Below, in pieces: positions 1 to 7,838 of a stretch of 64,000 nucleotides of DNA. The stretch spans positions 124,001 to 188,000 of the forward strand of contig NZ_JAIWNB010000002.1 of NCBI RefSeq assembly GCF_020215705.1. Reading direction: 5' to 3'. The stretch's first letter is position 1, and every line of letters begins with the position of its first letter. The translations under genes and the position numbers were made by a program. This stretch comes from Nonomuraea aurantiaca (GTDB taxonomy: Bacteria > Actinomycetota > Actinomycetes > Streptosporangiales > Streptosporangiaceae). Below the pieces are notes generated by a model that was not told where the DNA came from, searched no databases, and saw nothing but the letters and a program-made list of their open reading frames with translations.

Positions 1-95
1 ACGTACGTACTGGAGAAGGCGGAGATGTTCAGCAGCGCCCCGCCGAGGATCAGCAGCATCAGGCTCTGCGTCTGGCGTTTCACAGCAGCACCCAT
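1..95 (-). CDS. TIGR03943/YcgQ-like membrane protein, N-terminus only (cut by window edge)
   Basis: Partial gene read leftward off the window. The visible 31 codons start at an ATG (complement of 93-95) and give a short basic N-terminus (MGAAVKRQTQ) followed by a hydrophobic stretch, the first membrane helix. It overlaps the 3' end of the upstream permease gene by 16 bases, so the two are translationally coupled. A DUF318-type permease followed by a TIGR03943 (YcgQ/DUF1980) protein is a known pair, often linked to metal homeostasis. The assignment rests on that pairing and on the N-terminus, because the rest lies outside the window. An in-frame GTG four codons downstream is an alternative start. 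Confidence 0.6.
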   Translation of the reverse strand, partial: MGAAVKRQTQSLMLLILGGALLNISAFSSTY

Positions 96-1105
96 CCGGT
101 GACGAAGCTGACGCCGATCGCCAGCGTCAGCGTGAGCGGTACGAAGCGCCAGGTGAAGGGCCGCCCGAACGTACCCGCCTGCAACGCGATCAGTTTCAGG
201 TCGACCATCGGCCCCACCACCAGGAAGGCGAGCTTGGCCGTGGGCGAGAAGGCGGTCAGGGAGGCGGCCACGAACGCGTCGGCCTCGGAGCAGATCGACA
301 ACAGCACCGCCAGCAGCGCCAGCACCAGCACGGACACCACCGGGATCCCCGCCACGGAGGTGAGCCACGAACGGGGGACCACCACGTTGAGCGTCGCCGC
401 GGTCAGCCCGCCGATGACCAGGAACCCGCCGGTGTGCAGCAGGTCGTGGCACATTGCGTCCACGAAGGCGCCCCACTTGCCATGTCCGGGCGCCGCGGTA
501 CGGCGGGGCACCGGCAGCCACTCGCTACGCCCGAACCGCGCCCAGATCCAGCCGGCCAGCACGGCCACGGTCAGCGAGGCGCCGAACCGCGCGACCACCA
601 TCGCGGGGTCGCCGGGGAAGGCCACCGCGGTGGCCACCAGGACGACCGGATTGATCGCCGGCGAGGCGAGCAGGAACGCCAGCGCCGCGGCGGGCGCCAC
701 GCCACGCGCCATCAGCCCCGAGGCCACCGGCACCGAGGCGCATTCGCACCCGGGCAGCACCGCGCCCGCCACCCCGGCCACCGGCACCGCCGCGTAGGTC
801 TGACGCGGCAGGGCCCTGGTCCAGAACGAGGCGGGCACGAACGCGGTGATGGCCGCCGACAACGCCACCCCGAACACCAGGAACGGCAGCGCCTGCACGC
901 ACACGGCCACGAAGATGGTGGCCCATGTCTGCAGCGCCGGAGCCGTCAGGTGGGGCGCCAGCAGGAACCGGCCCGCCACCAGCAGCGCGACCAGGCCGAC
1001 GAACGACCACGGCAGCCACGACTCACGGGCGGGCCCGCGCCCCCACGAGTCCGGCGGGAGATGATCTTCCGCCCCTGGCCAATCCAGCGGGGTTCCCTGT
1101 GTCAT
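80..1105 (-). CDS. DUF318/YcgR-type permease
   Basis: 341-aa polytopic inner-membrane protein. Several hydrophobic segments begin near residue 33, and a Gly-rich segment with the motif PGCECASVPVASGL (about residues 117-130) is typical of the DUF318/YraQ permease family. The second half repeats the helix-rich pattern with an SEADAF motif near residue 275. The ATG start has a GGGAGG ribosome site 4-5 bases upstream. The family is thought to move or respond to divalent metals, sometimes under Zur, but no convincing Zur box was found upstream. It is paired with the overlapping TIGR03943-like gene. Substrate unknown. Confidence 0.85.
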   Translation of the reverse strand: MTQGTPLDWPGAEDHLPPDSWGRGPARESWLPWSFVGLVALLVAGRFLLAPHLTAPALQTWATIFVAVCVQALPFLVFGVALSAAITAFVPASFWTRALPRQTYAAVPVAGVAGAVLPGCECASVPVASGLMARGVAPAAALAFLLASPAINPVVLVATAVAFPGDPAMVVARFGASLTVAVLAGWIWARFGRSEWLPVPRRTAAPGHGKWGAFVDAMCHDLLHTGGFLVIGGLTAATLNVVVPRSWLTSVAGIPVVSVLVLALLAVLLSICSEADAFVAASLTAFSPTAKLAFLVVGPMVDLKLIALQAGTFGRPFTWRFVPLTLTLAIGVSFVTGWVLL

Positions 1106-1243
1106 CGCCCTCCCTGCCCAGCGCTTGGTTCTGATGACACGCGGGCAGCAGATTAGCGGGTTCTGCGGTGTCTCTGCTGGAAGCCGAAAACCAAGGGTGC
1201 CCGGTTGTCACCGTCCCGGGGAGCCCTCCTTCGCCCAAGGCGC

Positions 1244-1951
1244 TCAGGCTTCGGACGCTCGGGTGACGGTGGGGGCCGTCGCGGCCGGTCGTGGTGCGGG
1301 CGTGGCGGTGACGTCCCAGTCGGTGTCGGACAGCCTGAGCGTGCGTACGCCCAGCCGGCCGAACACCACCGCGATCGCGCCGAGCGCGGCGAGCTCCACC
1401 GCGGCCGGCGGGTCATCGGGCAACACGTTGTGTACGATCACGACGGCGGTGATCAGCGCCGGGGCCCACCAGCCGATCAGCCCGGCTCGCCAGGCCGCCC
1501 AGGCCAGCAGCGCTATGCCGATGCCGAAGCTGGTCAGCAGGACGAAGAAGATCACGAGCGCCGGGTCGGCGTTGAGCCTGTCCTCGAAGGCCCGCATCTG
1601 TGCCGGATCGCCGCCGGCCAGTGACCGCATGACGAGGTACACCGTGGCGAGTCCCATGTGTCCCAGCGCGCCGAGCAGGGTGCACAGTCCTCCCAGGTGG
1701 GCGAGCAGCGAGCCGCGGTCGCGAGCCTGGTGGACGATGCCGCCGATCGCGGGCACGGTGAGCACCGCCGATGCCAGCAGCGTCAGCGCCGAGGCGGTCA
1801 TCAGTCCCGGTCGGCCGACCGCGGCGCCGTAGAAACCGGTTCCGCCGGTCGGGTCGAGTGGGTCCTGGGCTACCAGCAGCGTGCCGAACCCGATCAGGCT
1901 GAGCCCCGCCGCGATGCGGCGGAGACGCCGGGCGTCGGAGAAAGCGGACAT
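1244..1951 (-). CDS. six-helix membrane protein of unknown function
   Basis: 235 aa with about six hydrophobic helices (roughly residues 11-27, 49-70, 83-105, 130-153, 158-175 and 183-200) and a hydrophilic, Ala/Pro/Thr-rich C-terminal tail. No catalytic motif is recognised. The start is supported by GGGAGG about 5 bases before the ATG. It is transcribed toward the permease gene with a 138-base gap and divergently from the histidine kinase. A role cannot be assigned; proximity to the two-component pair is the only hint. Confidence 0.75.
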   Translation of the reverse strand: MSAFSDARRLRRIAAGLSLIGFGTLLVAQDPLDPTGGTGFYGAAVGRPGLMTASALTLLASAVLTVPAIGGIVHQARDRGSLLAHLGGLCTLLGALGHMGLATVYLVMRSLAGGDPAQMRAFEDRLNADPALVIFFVLLTSFGIGIALLAWAAWRAGLIGWWAPALITAVVIVHNVLPDDPPAAVELAALGAIAVVFGRLGVRTLRLSDTDWDVTATPAPRPAATAPTVTRASEA

Positions 1952-2135
1952 GATGTCCCTCCCGTGGCCGCGACCGCCTTGATGGCGGCCGACGCCTCAA
2001 TGTCCTGCCGGGACGCCACCGCTGTCGTCGGTAGTACGGCTCCATCCGGGTCCGCCCACGGGATGACGGCCGCACCTGAAAACGTCGTCCCCCAGGCTGA
2101 CTCGCCGCAGCTCCCCGCAGGCTTATCGTCAACCC

Positions 2136-3395
2136 ATGGTCAGGCTTACCGCATCGCCGCACCGGCGCGACGTGCTCCTGGCGCTGGGCATCGCCGGCCT
2201 CGCCCAGGCGGAGGTGTGGTCCGGCGCCGTCGTGGGCGGTTCCCGGCCGGCGGTGGCCGCCACCGTGCTGGTGACGGGCCTGGCACTGGCATGGCGCAGA
2301 CGGGCCCCGACGGCGGTGCTGGTGATCGTGTTCGGCGGCCAGATCGTCCAGGCCGCGCTCGGCGTCGACTCCAACAGCGGTTTCTCGACGCTGTTCGCCC
2401 TGGTCATCGCGGTCTTCTCGGCGGCCTTCCACGCGCGGCACCCCATGGCGGTCCTGCCCGTGTCACTGGGCCTGGTCGCGGTGGCGGTGCTGATCGAGAA
2501 GGGACCCTCGCCCGCCGACCTGCTCTACGCGGGTGTGTTCGTGGCCGGTGTGTGGCTGGCCGGCCACGCGGTGAGCATCAGACAGATCCGCGCCGAGCTG
2601 TCCGAACAGCGGGCCGCGCAGATCAAGCGCGAAGCCGACTGGCAGGCAGCGGCCGCGGTCAACCAGGAGCGCGCCCGGATCGCCCGCGAGCTGCACGACG
2701 TGGTGGCCAACAGCATGGCGGCGATGGCGCTGCACGTCGGCGGGATCCGCCGACTCCTGCGGCCCGAACAGCAGGCCGAGCGGGAGGCGCTCCTGGTGGC
2801 CGAGCAGACCGGGCGTCAAGCGCTGACCGAGATGCACCGGCTCCTCGCCCTGCTCCGCGAACCGGACGCACCCGTGCCGCACACCTCCCTGCCACGGCTG
2901 GCCGACGTCGGTGACCTGCTCGAACCGCTCCGGGCGGGCGGCCTGAGGGCCGAGCTGCGGGTTGAGGGCACTCCCTTACCGCTGCCGCCCAGCATCGACC
3001 TGTCGGCGTACCGGATCCTGCAGGAGGCGATCACCAACGTGGGCAAGCATGCCGACGCCACCCGGATCGACTGCGTGATCCACTACAGCGACAAGACGCT
3101 ACGCCTCGACGTCCTCGACGACGGCAGGCCACCGCAGGCGGACGGCAGGTCACCACGAGCTGACGGCAGGTCAGCACGGACGGACGGCAGGTCACCACCG
3201 GCGGACGGGCCGACGCCTTGGGGCGGCCACGGACTTGTCGGGATGCGCGAACGGGTCGCGCTCTACGACGGGACACTGGAGGCCGGTCCGCAGCCGGGCT
3301 GCGGCTACCGTGTCACAGCCGTCCTCCGACTGACCGGTCAGTCCGGTAACCCCGGTCAGTCCGGTCAGTCCGGTCAGCCTGGGCAGGGCTCATGA
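2136..3395 (+). CDS. NarL-family sensor histidine kinase with repeat insertion in ATP lid
   Basis: 419 aa. The N-terminal 150 residues form about five membrane helices (a DUF-type sensor without an obvious extracellular domain). The dimerisation/phosphoacceptor helix carries RIARELHDVV with His187, the HisKA_3 signature. The HATPase domain has an N-box (LQEAITNVGKHA), a D-box (LDDGRP) and a G-box (GGHGLVGMRER). Between D- and G-boxes lie four near-identical 7-residue repeats, and the C-terminus ends in Gly-Gln-Ser repeats. A TATCGT hexamer (2124-2129) sits 6 bases before the ATG and there is no clear ribosome site, so translation may be leaderless. The stop overlaps the response regulator start (ATGA). 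Confidence 0.93.
   Translation: MVRLTASPHRRDVLLALGIAGLAQAEVWSGAVVGGSRPAVAATVLVTGLALAWRRRAPTAVLVIVFGGQIVQAALGVDSNSGFSTLFALVIAVFSAAFHARHPMAVLPVSLGLVAVAVLIEKGPSPADLLYAGVFVAGVWLAGHAVSIRQIRAELSEQRAAQIKREADWQAAAAVNQERARIARELHDVVANSMAAMALHVGGIRRLLRPEQQAEREALLVAEQTGRQALTEMHRLLALLREPDAPVPHTSLPRLADVGDLLEPLRAGGLRAELRVEGTPLPLPPSIDLSAYRILQEAITNVGKHADATRIDCVIHYSDKTLRLDVLDDGRPPQADGRSPRADGRSARTDGRSPPADGPTPWGGHGLVGMRERVALYDGTLEAGPQPGCGYRVTAVLRLTGQSGNPGQSGQSGQPGQGS
3120..3203 (+). repeat. four 21-bp tandem repeats inside the kinase ATP lid
   Basis: Four consecutive 21-bp units each beginning GACGGCAGG (3120, 3141, 3162, 3183), partly repeated again at 3204. They keep the reading frame and encode seven-residue units of the form DGRSPxA (residues about 329-356). 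The repeats lie exactly between the D-box and the G-box of the histidine kinase, where the flexible ATP lid normally is. Confidence 0.95.
3335..3386 (+). repeat. 9-bp repeats encoding Gly-Gln-Ser tail of the kinase
   Basis: Imperfect tandem copies of GGTCAGTCC (two units diverged) that encode the extreme C-terminus of the histidine kinase (GQSG-type repeats). The repeat tract abuts the start of the response regulator and contains that gene's upstream translation region, so copy-number change here could alter both the tail and coupling. Confidence 0.9.
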
Positions 3396-4051
3396 CGATC
3401 CGCGTGCTTCTGGCCGACGACCAGCAGATGATCCGCGCCGGGCTGCGCCTGATCATCTCGGCGGAGCCCGACATCCAGGTGGTGGGCGAGGCCGGTGACG
3501 GGCCCGGGGCGGTGACCGCGGCACGCAGGCTCCGCCCGGACGTGACACTCATGGACATCCGCATGCCCAGGCTGGATGGCATCCAGGCCACCCAACGCCT
3601 CTTCGCCGATACCCCGCCGCCGACCCGCGTCATCGTCCTGACCACCTTCGACATCGACTCATACGTCTACGAGGCGCTTCGGGCGGGGGCGAGTGGCTTC
3701 CTGCTCAAGAACGCGCCCCCGGAAGACCTCGTCCACGCCATCCGCGTCGTCGCCTCCGGCGCGGGGTTGCTCGACCCGGCCGTCACCCGGCGGGTGATCG
3801 AGGAGTTCGCCCGCACCCCCGCACCACTCCCGCCGCCACCGCAGGTCGCCAGCTTGACCGCACGCGAGCTCGAGGTCCTGCACCTGGTCGCGCGCGGCCT
3901 GTCCAACGCCGAGATCGCGGCCCGTCTGTACGTCAGCGAAGCCACTGTCAAGACCCACGTCGCCCGGATGCTCACCAAACTCGCCCTCCGCGACCGCGTC
4001 CAGGCCGTCGTGTACGCCTACGAGCACGGCCTCATCCGCGCCGGCGACTGA
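3392..4051 (+). CDS. NarL/FixJ-family response regulator
   Basis: 219 aa. The receiver domain (1-120) has the acidic pair DD (residues 9-10), phosphoacceptor Asp55 in LMDIRMP, a Thr at the expected switch position in VIVLTTF and Lys in LLKNAPPEDL. The LuxR-type HTH (about 150-215) reads LTARELEVLHLVARGLSNAEIAARL with the recognition helix SEATVKTHVARML. It overlaps the kinase stop by four bases, so the pair is one operon. Targets are unknown; the nearest divergent gene is the six-helix protein. Confidence 0.96.
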   Translation: MTIRVLLADDQQMIRAGLRLIISAEPDIQVVGEAGDGPGAVTAARRLRPDVTLMDIRMPRLDGIQATQRLFADTPPPTRVIVLTTFDIDSYVYEALRAGASGFLLKNAPPEDLVHAIRVVASGAGLLDPAVTRRVIEEFARTPAPLPPPPQVASLTARELEVLHLVARGLSNAEIAARLYVSEATVKTHVARMLTKLALRDRVQAVVYAYEHGLIRAGD

Positions 4052-4187
4052 CCCACGACGCTCCTGTCCGAGCACGACAGCGCTGCCCGGCGACACCCAA
4101 GCCACCACTCACCTCGTCGCATGTCCACGACCTCATCGTGCGCACCACCCCACCGACAGGCATATAAGCGACAAAATGGTGTTTTGT

Positions 4188-4216
4188 GTTATCTCAGTGG
4201 TGATGTTCCCGTCTCC
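4188..4216 (+). promoter_or_regulatory. candidate ECF promoter of the fused sigma factor gene
   Basis: GTTATC (4188-4193), 16-base spacer, CGTCTCC (4210-4216), followed by TG. CGTC is a typical -10 core for ECF sigma factors. The same two boxes with a 15-base spacer precede the next gene (6078-6105). The start codon is 37 bases beyond the -10 box. The motif was recognised by eye; transcription start is inferred. Confidence 0.65.
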
Positions 4217-4252
4217 TGGTCGGAGCATCGGAGCTCCGGATCGGGGTGATGG

Positions 4253-6070
4253 ATGTACGCGCGCTCGACGTACGAGGTCGAAACGGTGCTGGCGGCCGGG
4301 GCGGGCGATCACGGAGCGGTCGACGAGCTGGTGAGGAGTCATCTGCAGCTCGTGTACAACATCGCCGGCCGCGCCATGAACGGCCACCCGGACGTGGACG
4401 ACGTCGTGCAGGAGACCATGGCCAGGGTCGTGGCCGGGGTGTCCGGGCTGCGCGACCCCGGGAGCTTTCGATCCTGGCTGGTCGCCATCACCTTGAACCA
4501 GGTGCGGGAGTGGTGGCGGGCCACCGCCGCCAACAACACCAACACCGCCGCCCTCGACGAGGCGCTGGGCCTGGCGGACGCCAGTGCCGACTTCGCCGGA
4601 CTCACCGTCACCCGGCTCGGCCTGTCCGGTCAGCGCAAGGAGACGGTGGAGGCCGGCCGCTGGCTCGACACCGACGACCGCGAGGTGCTCGCGCTGTGGT
4701 GGCTGGAGGCCGCGAACGAGCTCACCCGGGCGGAGCTGGCCGCCGGCCTGGACCTGAACGAGCGACACGCGGCCGTCCGCGTGCAGCGGGTCAAACGGCG
4801 GCTGGAGTCGGCCCGCGCGGTGGTGCGGGCGCTCTCGGCCCGTCCCCGCTGCCCCGGGCTGGCGTACGTGGCCGACGGCTGGACGGGCACGCCGTCACCC
4901 CTGTGGCGCAAGCGGCTGTCGCGGCACGTACGCGAGTGCCGGACCTGCGCGGATCGTCTGTCAGACCTGGTTCCGGCCGACCGGCTGCTGGCGGGGCTGG
5001 GCCTGGTGGCCGTCCCGGCGGGGTTCGCGGCGGGCCTGCTGGAGATGGCGCGGACGGCAGCCGTACCAGCGCTGAAGGGCGGCCTGGTGGCCAAGGGCGG
5101 TCTGGCGGCGAAGGGTGGTCTGGCGGCGAAGGGCGGCCTGGTGGCCAAGGGCGGTCTGGTGGCGAAGGGGAAGGTGGCGGCCGGCGCGGTGGGTTCCTCG
5201 CTGGCGGCCAAGCCCGTCGCGATCGCCGCGGCCGGCGCCGCGCTGATCGCCGGTGGCGCGGTGATCGTCCACAACCTCCAACCTGAGCCGCCGCGCGGGC
5301 GGGCCGCGCCGGTGATCGCCACCTCCGTGCCCGCCTCCTCCCCGCGCCCTTCACGAAAGCCGAAGCTGAAGCCGACCCCGACACCGACACCGACGCCGAC
5401 GCGGAGCCGTCCGGCGGGCCTGTACGGGCGCACCGTCGACACGGTGGACCAGGCGCCGCCCAAGGCTCGGCGTCCCGCCCCGCTGCCCCGGCGCGCCGCG
5501 GGCACGCTGGCCATCGGCGGGAAACACGGCTACTCGAGGTATGGCGGCGCCCCCCAGATAACGCACCGGGGCGACTACATCACCATCACCGGCAAGGGCT
5601 ACGTCGAGGTCCGCTGGGGCATCCTCTACCGCAACCGGATCGGTGACTTCCGGGCCGCCACCTGGACCGGGCTGAAGGGCAGGCTGTTCCACGTCGCGTC
5701 CGGCGGTGGGCGGCGGATGGACGACGAGCAGGCGCCGGGCGTCACCTGGATGGGCGCTCGCGAGACCGGCTTCGTCCGGCTGCCCCCCGGTCAGCAGCAG
5801 ATGTGGCAGAACGAGTTCTACTACCTGGACGGCCGGGTCACCATCCACAACAACGAGAGCGGCACGGACATCGACCTCAACGTGGCGCCCCGGACCTGGA
5901 GCGAGGTCTGGCGGGACATCTCCACCGGGCTCGATCCCGCCAGGGGAATCGTCCGCTACGGCCTGACCCGCGACACCGGTGACGACCGCGCCCCGGTCCC
6001 GCAGTACGTCACCAGGGCGCGGCCCGCCGACCCCGCGATGGTGCCCCAGCGCAGCCGCGTCTCATCCTGA
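4253..6070 (+). CDS. ECF sigma factor fused to anti-sigma zinc motif, membrane helix and extracytoplasmic domain
   Basis: 605 aa. Sigma region 2 (about 20-90) contains HPDVDDVVQETMARV; region 4 (about 140-185) contains DLNERHAAVRVQRVKRRL. A His-x3-Cys-x2-Cys motif (HVRECRTC, about 225-232) is the signature of zinc-binding anti-sigma domains. Then come five KGGLVA-type repeats (275-304), one hydrophobic helix (about 318-340), a Pro/Thr linker with a TPTPTPTP tract, and an outside domain of about 150 residues rich in Gly, Trp and Tyr. The layout resembles the ECF groups with long C-terminal extensions (such as ECF52), some of which end in carbohydrate-binding domains. The next gene encodes a secreted polysaccharide lyase-like protein with a matching promoter, so a carbohydrate signal is likely. 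Release of the sigma part would need proteolysis or a conformational change; this is inference. Confidence 0.88.
   Translation: MYARSTYEVETVLAAGAGDHGAVDELVRSHLQLVYNIAGRAMNGHPDVDDVVQETMARVVAGVSGLRDPGSFRSWLVAITLNQVREWWRATAANNTNTAALDEALGLADASADFAGLTVTRLGLSGQRKETVEAGRWLDTDDREVLALWWLEAANELTRAELAAGLDLNERHAAVRVQRVKRRLESARAVVRALSARPRCPGLAYVADGWTGTPSPLWRKRLSRHVRECRTCADRLSDLVPADRLLAGLGLVAVPAGFAAGLLEMARTAAVPALKGGLVAKGGLAAKGGLAAKGGLVAKGGLVAKGKVAAGAVGSSLAAKPVAIAAAGAALIAGGAVIVHNLQPEPPRGRAAPVIATSVPASSPRPSRKPKLKPTPTPTPTPTRSRPAGLYGRTVDTVDQAPPKARRPAPLPRRAAGTLAIGGKHGYSRYGGAPQITHRGDYITITGKGYVEVRWGILYRNRIGDFRAATWTGLKGRLFHVASGGGRRMDDEQAPGVTWMGARETGFVRLPPGQQQMWQNEFYYLDGRVTIHNNESGTDIDLNVAPRTWSEVWRDISTGLDPARGIVRYGLTRDTGDDRAPVPQYVTRARPADPAMVPQRSRVSS
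5075..5164 (+). repeat. five 18-bp repeats in the sigma factor gene
   Basis: Five in-frame 18-bp units encoding KGGLVA or KGGLAA, followed by a truncated unit. They lie between the zinc-binding anti-sigma motif and the membrane helix, so they set the length of the juxtamembrane linker on the cytoplasmic side. Confidence 0.95.
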
Positions 6071-6077
6071 AATTTCT

Positions 6078-6105
6078 GTTATCCCGGACAGGCGGTTCCG
6101 TCTCC
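6078..6105 (+). promoter_or_regulatory. candidate ECF promoter of the lyase gene
   Basis: GTTATC (6078-6083), 15-base spacer, CGTCTCC (6099-6105) followed by TG. It shares both boxes and flanking TTCC/TG bases with the motif upstream of the sigma factor gene, suggesting the same sigma factor reads both. It starts just 8 bases after the sigma gene stop. The lyase ATG is 34 bases downstream and has an AAAGGA ribosome site. Confidence 0.65.
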
Positions 6106-6138
6106 TGTGACAAGAGTGACCCCTGGGAAAGGACTTCC

Positions 6139-7752
6139 ATGACCACGCAGCCCTCCCGCCGGAGCCTGCTGAAGGCGGCCGTGACCGTCGGCGCGGGCGC
6201 CGCCGTACTCCCCGCCCTGCCCGCCGGCGCCTCGGCCGCGCCGCTCAAGCACCCCGGCATGCTGCACACGCAGGCGGACTTCGACCGGATGCGGGCCCAG
6301 GTGAACGCCGGAGCCCAACCCTGGAAGGCGGGCTGGGACAAGCTGGTGGCCAACAGCCGCTCCAGGAGCACCTGGAAGGCTCGCCCGGTGGAGACGGTCG
6401 TCAGAGGTGGCACGGGGGCGAACCACGTGCAGCTCGCCATCGACGTGGCCGCCGCCTACCAGAACGCGCTGCGCTGGAAGATCAGCGGCGACAAAGCCCA
6501 TGGCGACGCCGCCCGCGACATCCTCAACGCCTGGTCGGCCGCGCTGAAAGCGGTGACGGGCAACGCCGACCGCTTCCTCGCGGCCGGCATCCAGGGCTGG
6601 CAACTGGCCAACGTCGGCGAGATCATGCGCGGCTACCCCGGTTTCGACCTCGACCGCTTCAAGAAGATGATGCTCACCGTCTTCTACCCGCTGAACGACC
6701 GGTTCCTGCGGGGGCACAACGACGCCTGCATCACCAATTACTGGGCGAACTGGGACCTGTGCGCCATGGCCTCCATCATGGCCATCGGCATCCTCTGCGA
6801 CGACCAGGCCAAGGTCGGCCAGGCCGTGGAGTACTTCAAGCACGGCAAGGGCAACGGCGCCATCATGAACGCGGTGCCGTTCCTCCACCCCGGCGGCCTC
6901 GGCCAGTGGCAGGAGAGCGGCCGTGACCAGGGCCACGCCAGCCTGGGCATCGGGTTGATGGGCGTGCTGTGCGAGATGGCCTGGAACCAGGGCATCGACC
7001 TGTACGGCTACGCCGACGACCGGTTCATGAAGGGCGCCCAGTATGTCGCCAAGTACAACATCGGCGAGAGCGTGCCGTTCACCACGTACAAGTGGGGGAC
7101 CGGACAGAACTGCGCACCCCGTGAGCAGACGGAGGTCAGCGCGGCGGGGCGCGGCATGAACGACCCGGTCTGGGCGGTGCTCTACAACCACTACGGGGTC
7201 CGCCGCGGCCTGCCGGTGCCCCACATCGAGGCGTACGGCAAGCGGCTCGCCCCCGAAGGGGGAGGCGGGGACTACGGCGGCAGCAAGTACGACAACCTCG
7301 GCTTCGGCACGCTGACCTTCACCAGGGCCACGGCCGCGGGCGGAGGCGGGCTGCTGCCGACGGGCGTCTCGCGGGCCTTCCAGTCGGTCAATCGCCCGAA
7401 GGCGTACATCCAGGCCGCGGGCGCCGTGGGCCGCATCGGGGCGAGCGCGCTCGCGCTGCGCGTCGTGCCCGGCCTGTCCGACGCCAAGGGATACTCCTTC
7501 GTCGACGCCGAGGGCCGATACCTGCGGCACAAGAACTTCCTGGTCCGGTTCGACGCCAACGACGGCACCGCGCTGTTCAAACGCGACGCGACCTTCCACG
7601 CCCGCCAGGGCACGGTGGAGGGGTCGGTGCGGCTGGAGTCGGTCAACTACCCCGGTCGGTTCGTCCGCCACCGCGACGACGCCCTCCGCCTGGACAAGGC
7701 CGAGGACACGACGCTGTTCCGCGGCGACAGCTCCTTCAAGCCGATCGCCTGA
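6139..7752 (+). CDS. Tat-exported alginate-lyase-like protein with AbfB domain
   Basis: 537 aa. The N-terminus has a twin-arginine signal (SRRSLLKA) and an Ala-rich h-region ending near residue 33. Residues about 40-400 resemble the alpha-helical alginate lyase/heparinase-type fold (motifs NYWANWDLCAMASIMAIG and ESGRDQGHASLGIGLM). The last 115 residues form an AbfB-like beta-trefoil (arabinose-binding, CBM42-type) with repeated YLRHKNFLVRF and GRFVRHRDD signatures. The protein probably cleaves an acidic or plant polysaccharide outside the cell. It shares a promoter motif with the preceding sigma factor. Exact substrate is not predictable from sequence. Confidence 0.85.
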   Translation: MTTQPSRRSLLKAAVTVGAGAAVLPALPAGASAAPLKHPGMLHTQADFDRMRAQVNAGAQPWKAGWDKLVANSRSRSTWKARPVETVVRGGTGANHVQLAIDVAAAYQNALRWKISGDKAHGDAARDILNAWSAALKAVTGNADRFLAAGIQGWQLANVGEIMRGYPGFDLDRFKKMMLTVFYPLNDRFLRGHNDACITNYWANWDLCAMASIMAIGILCDDQAKVGQAVEYFKHGKGNGAIMNAVPFLHPGGLGQWQESGRDQGHASLGIGLMGVLCEMAWNQGIDLYGYADDRFMKGAQYVAKYNIGESVPFTTYKWGTGQNCAPREQTEVSAAGRGMNDPVWAVLYNHYGVRRGLPVPHIEAYGKRLAPEGGGGDYGGSKYDNLGFGTLTFTRATAAGGGGLLPTGVSRAFQSVNRPKAYIQAAGAVGRIGASALALRVVPGLSDAKGYSFVDAEGRYLRHKNFLVRFDANDGTALFKRDATFHARQGTVEGSVRLESVNYPGRFVRHRDDALRLDKAEDTTLFRGDSSFKPIA

Positions 7753-7796
7753 CCTGGCGACGGCTCCTTCAGCCCGAACGCCTGACCCGAGGCAGT

Positions 7797-7828
7797 CCGG
7801 GCGGCGGCGTGAGCGCGCCGCCGCCCGG
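7797..7828. terminator. bidirectional hairpin between convergent genes
   Basis: Perfect 13-bp GC stem (7797-7809 with 7816-7828) and a 6-base loop, placed between the stop codons of the convergent lyase and RTX-like genes. No U-tract, as usual for high-GC actinomycete terminators. Confidence 0.8.
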
Positions 7829-7838
7829 GCACCTCTTG

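Noticed and set aside
1106..1243. Cobalamin- or metal-riboswitch-like GC-rich pieces before the permease gene
   Set aside because: The minus strand has GGTGACAACCGGG-like text but lacks the conserved core order of known riboswitch classes, so no riboswitch is called.
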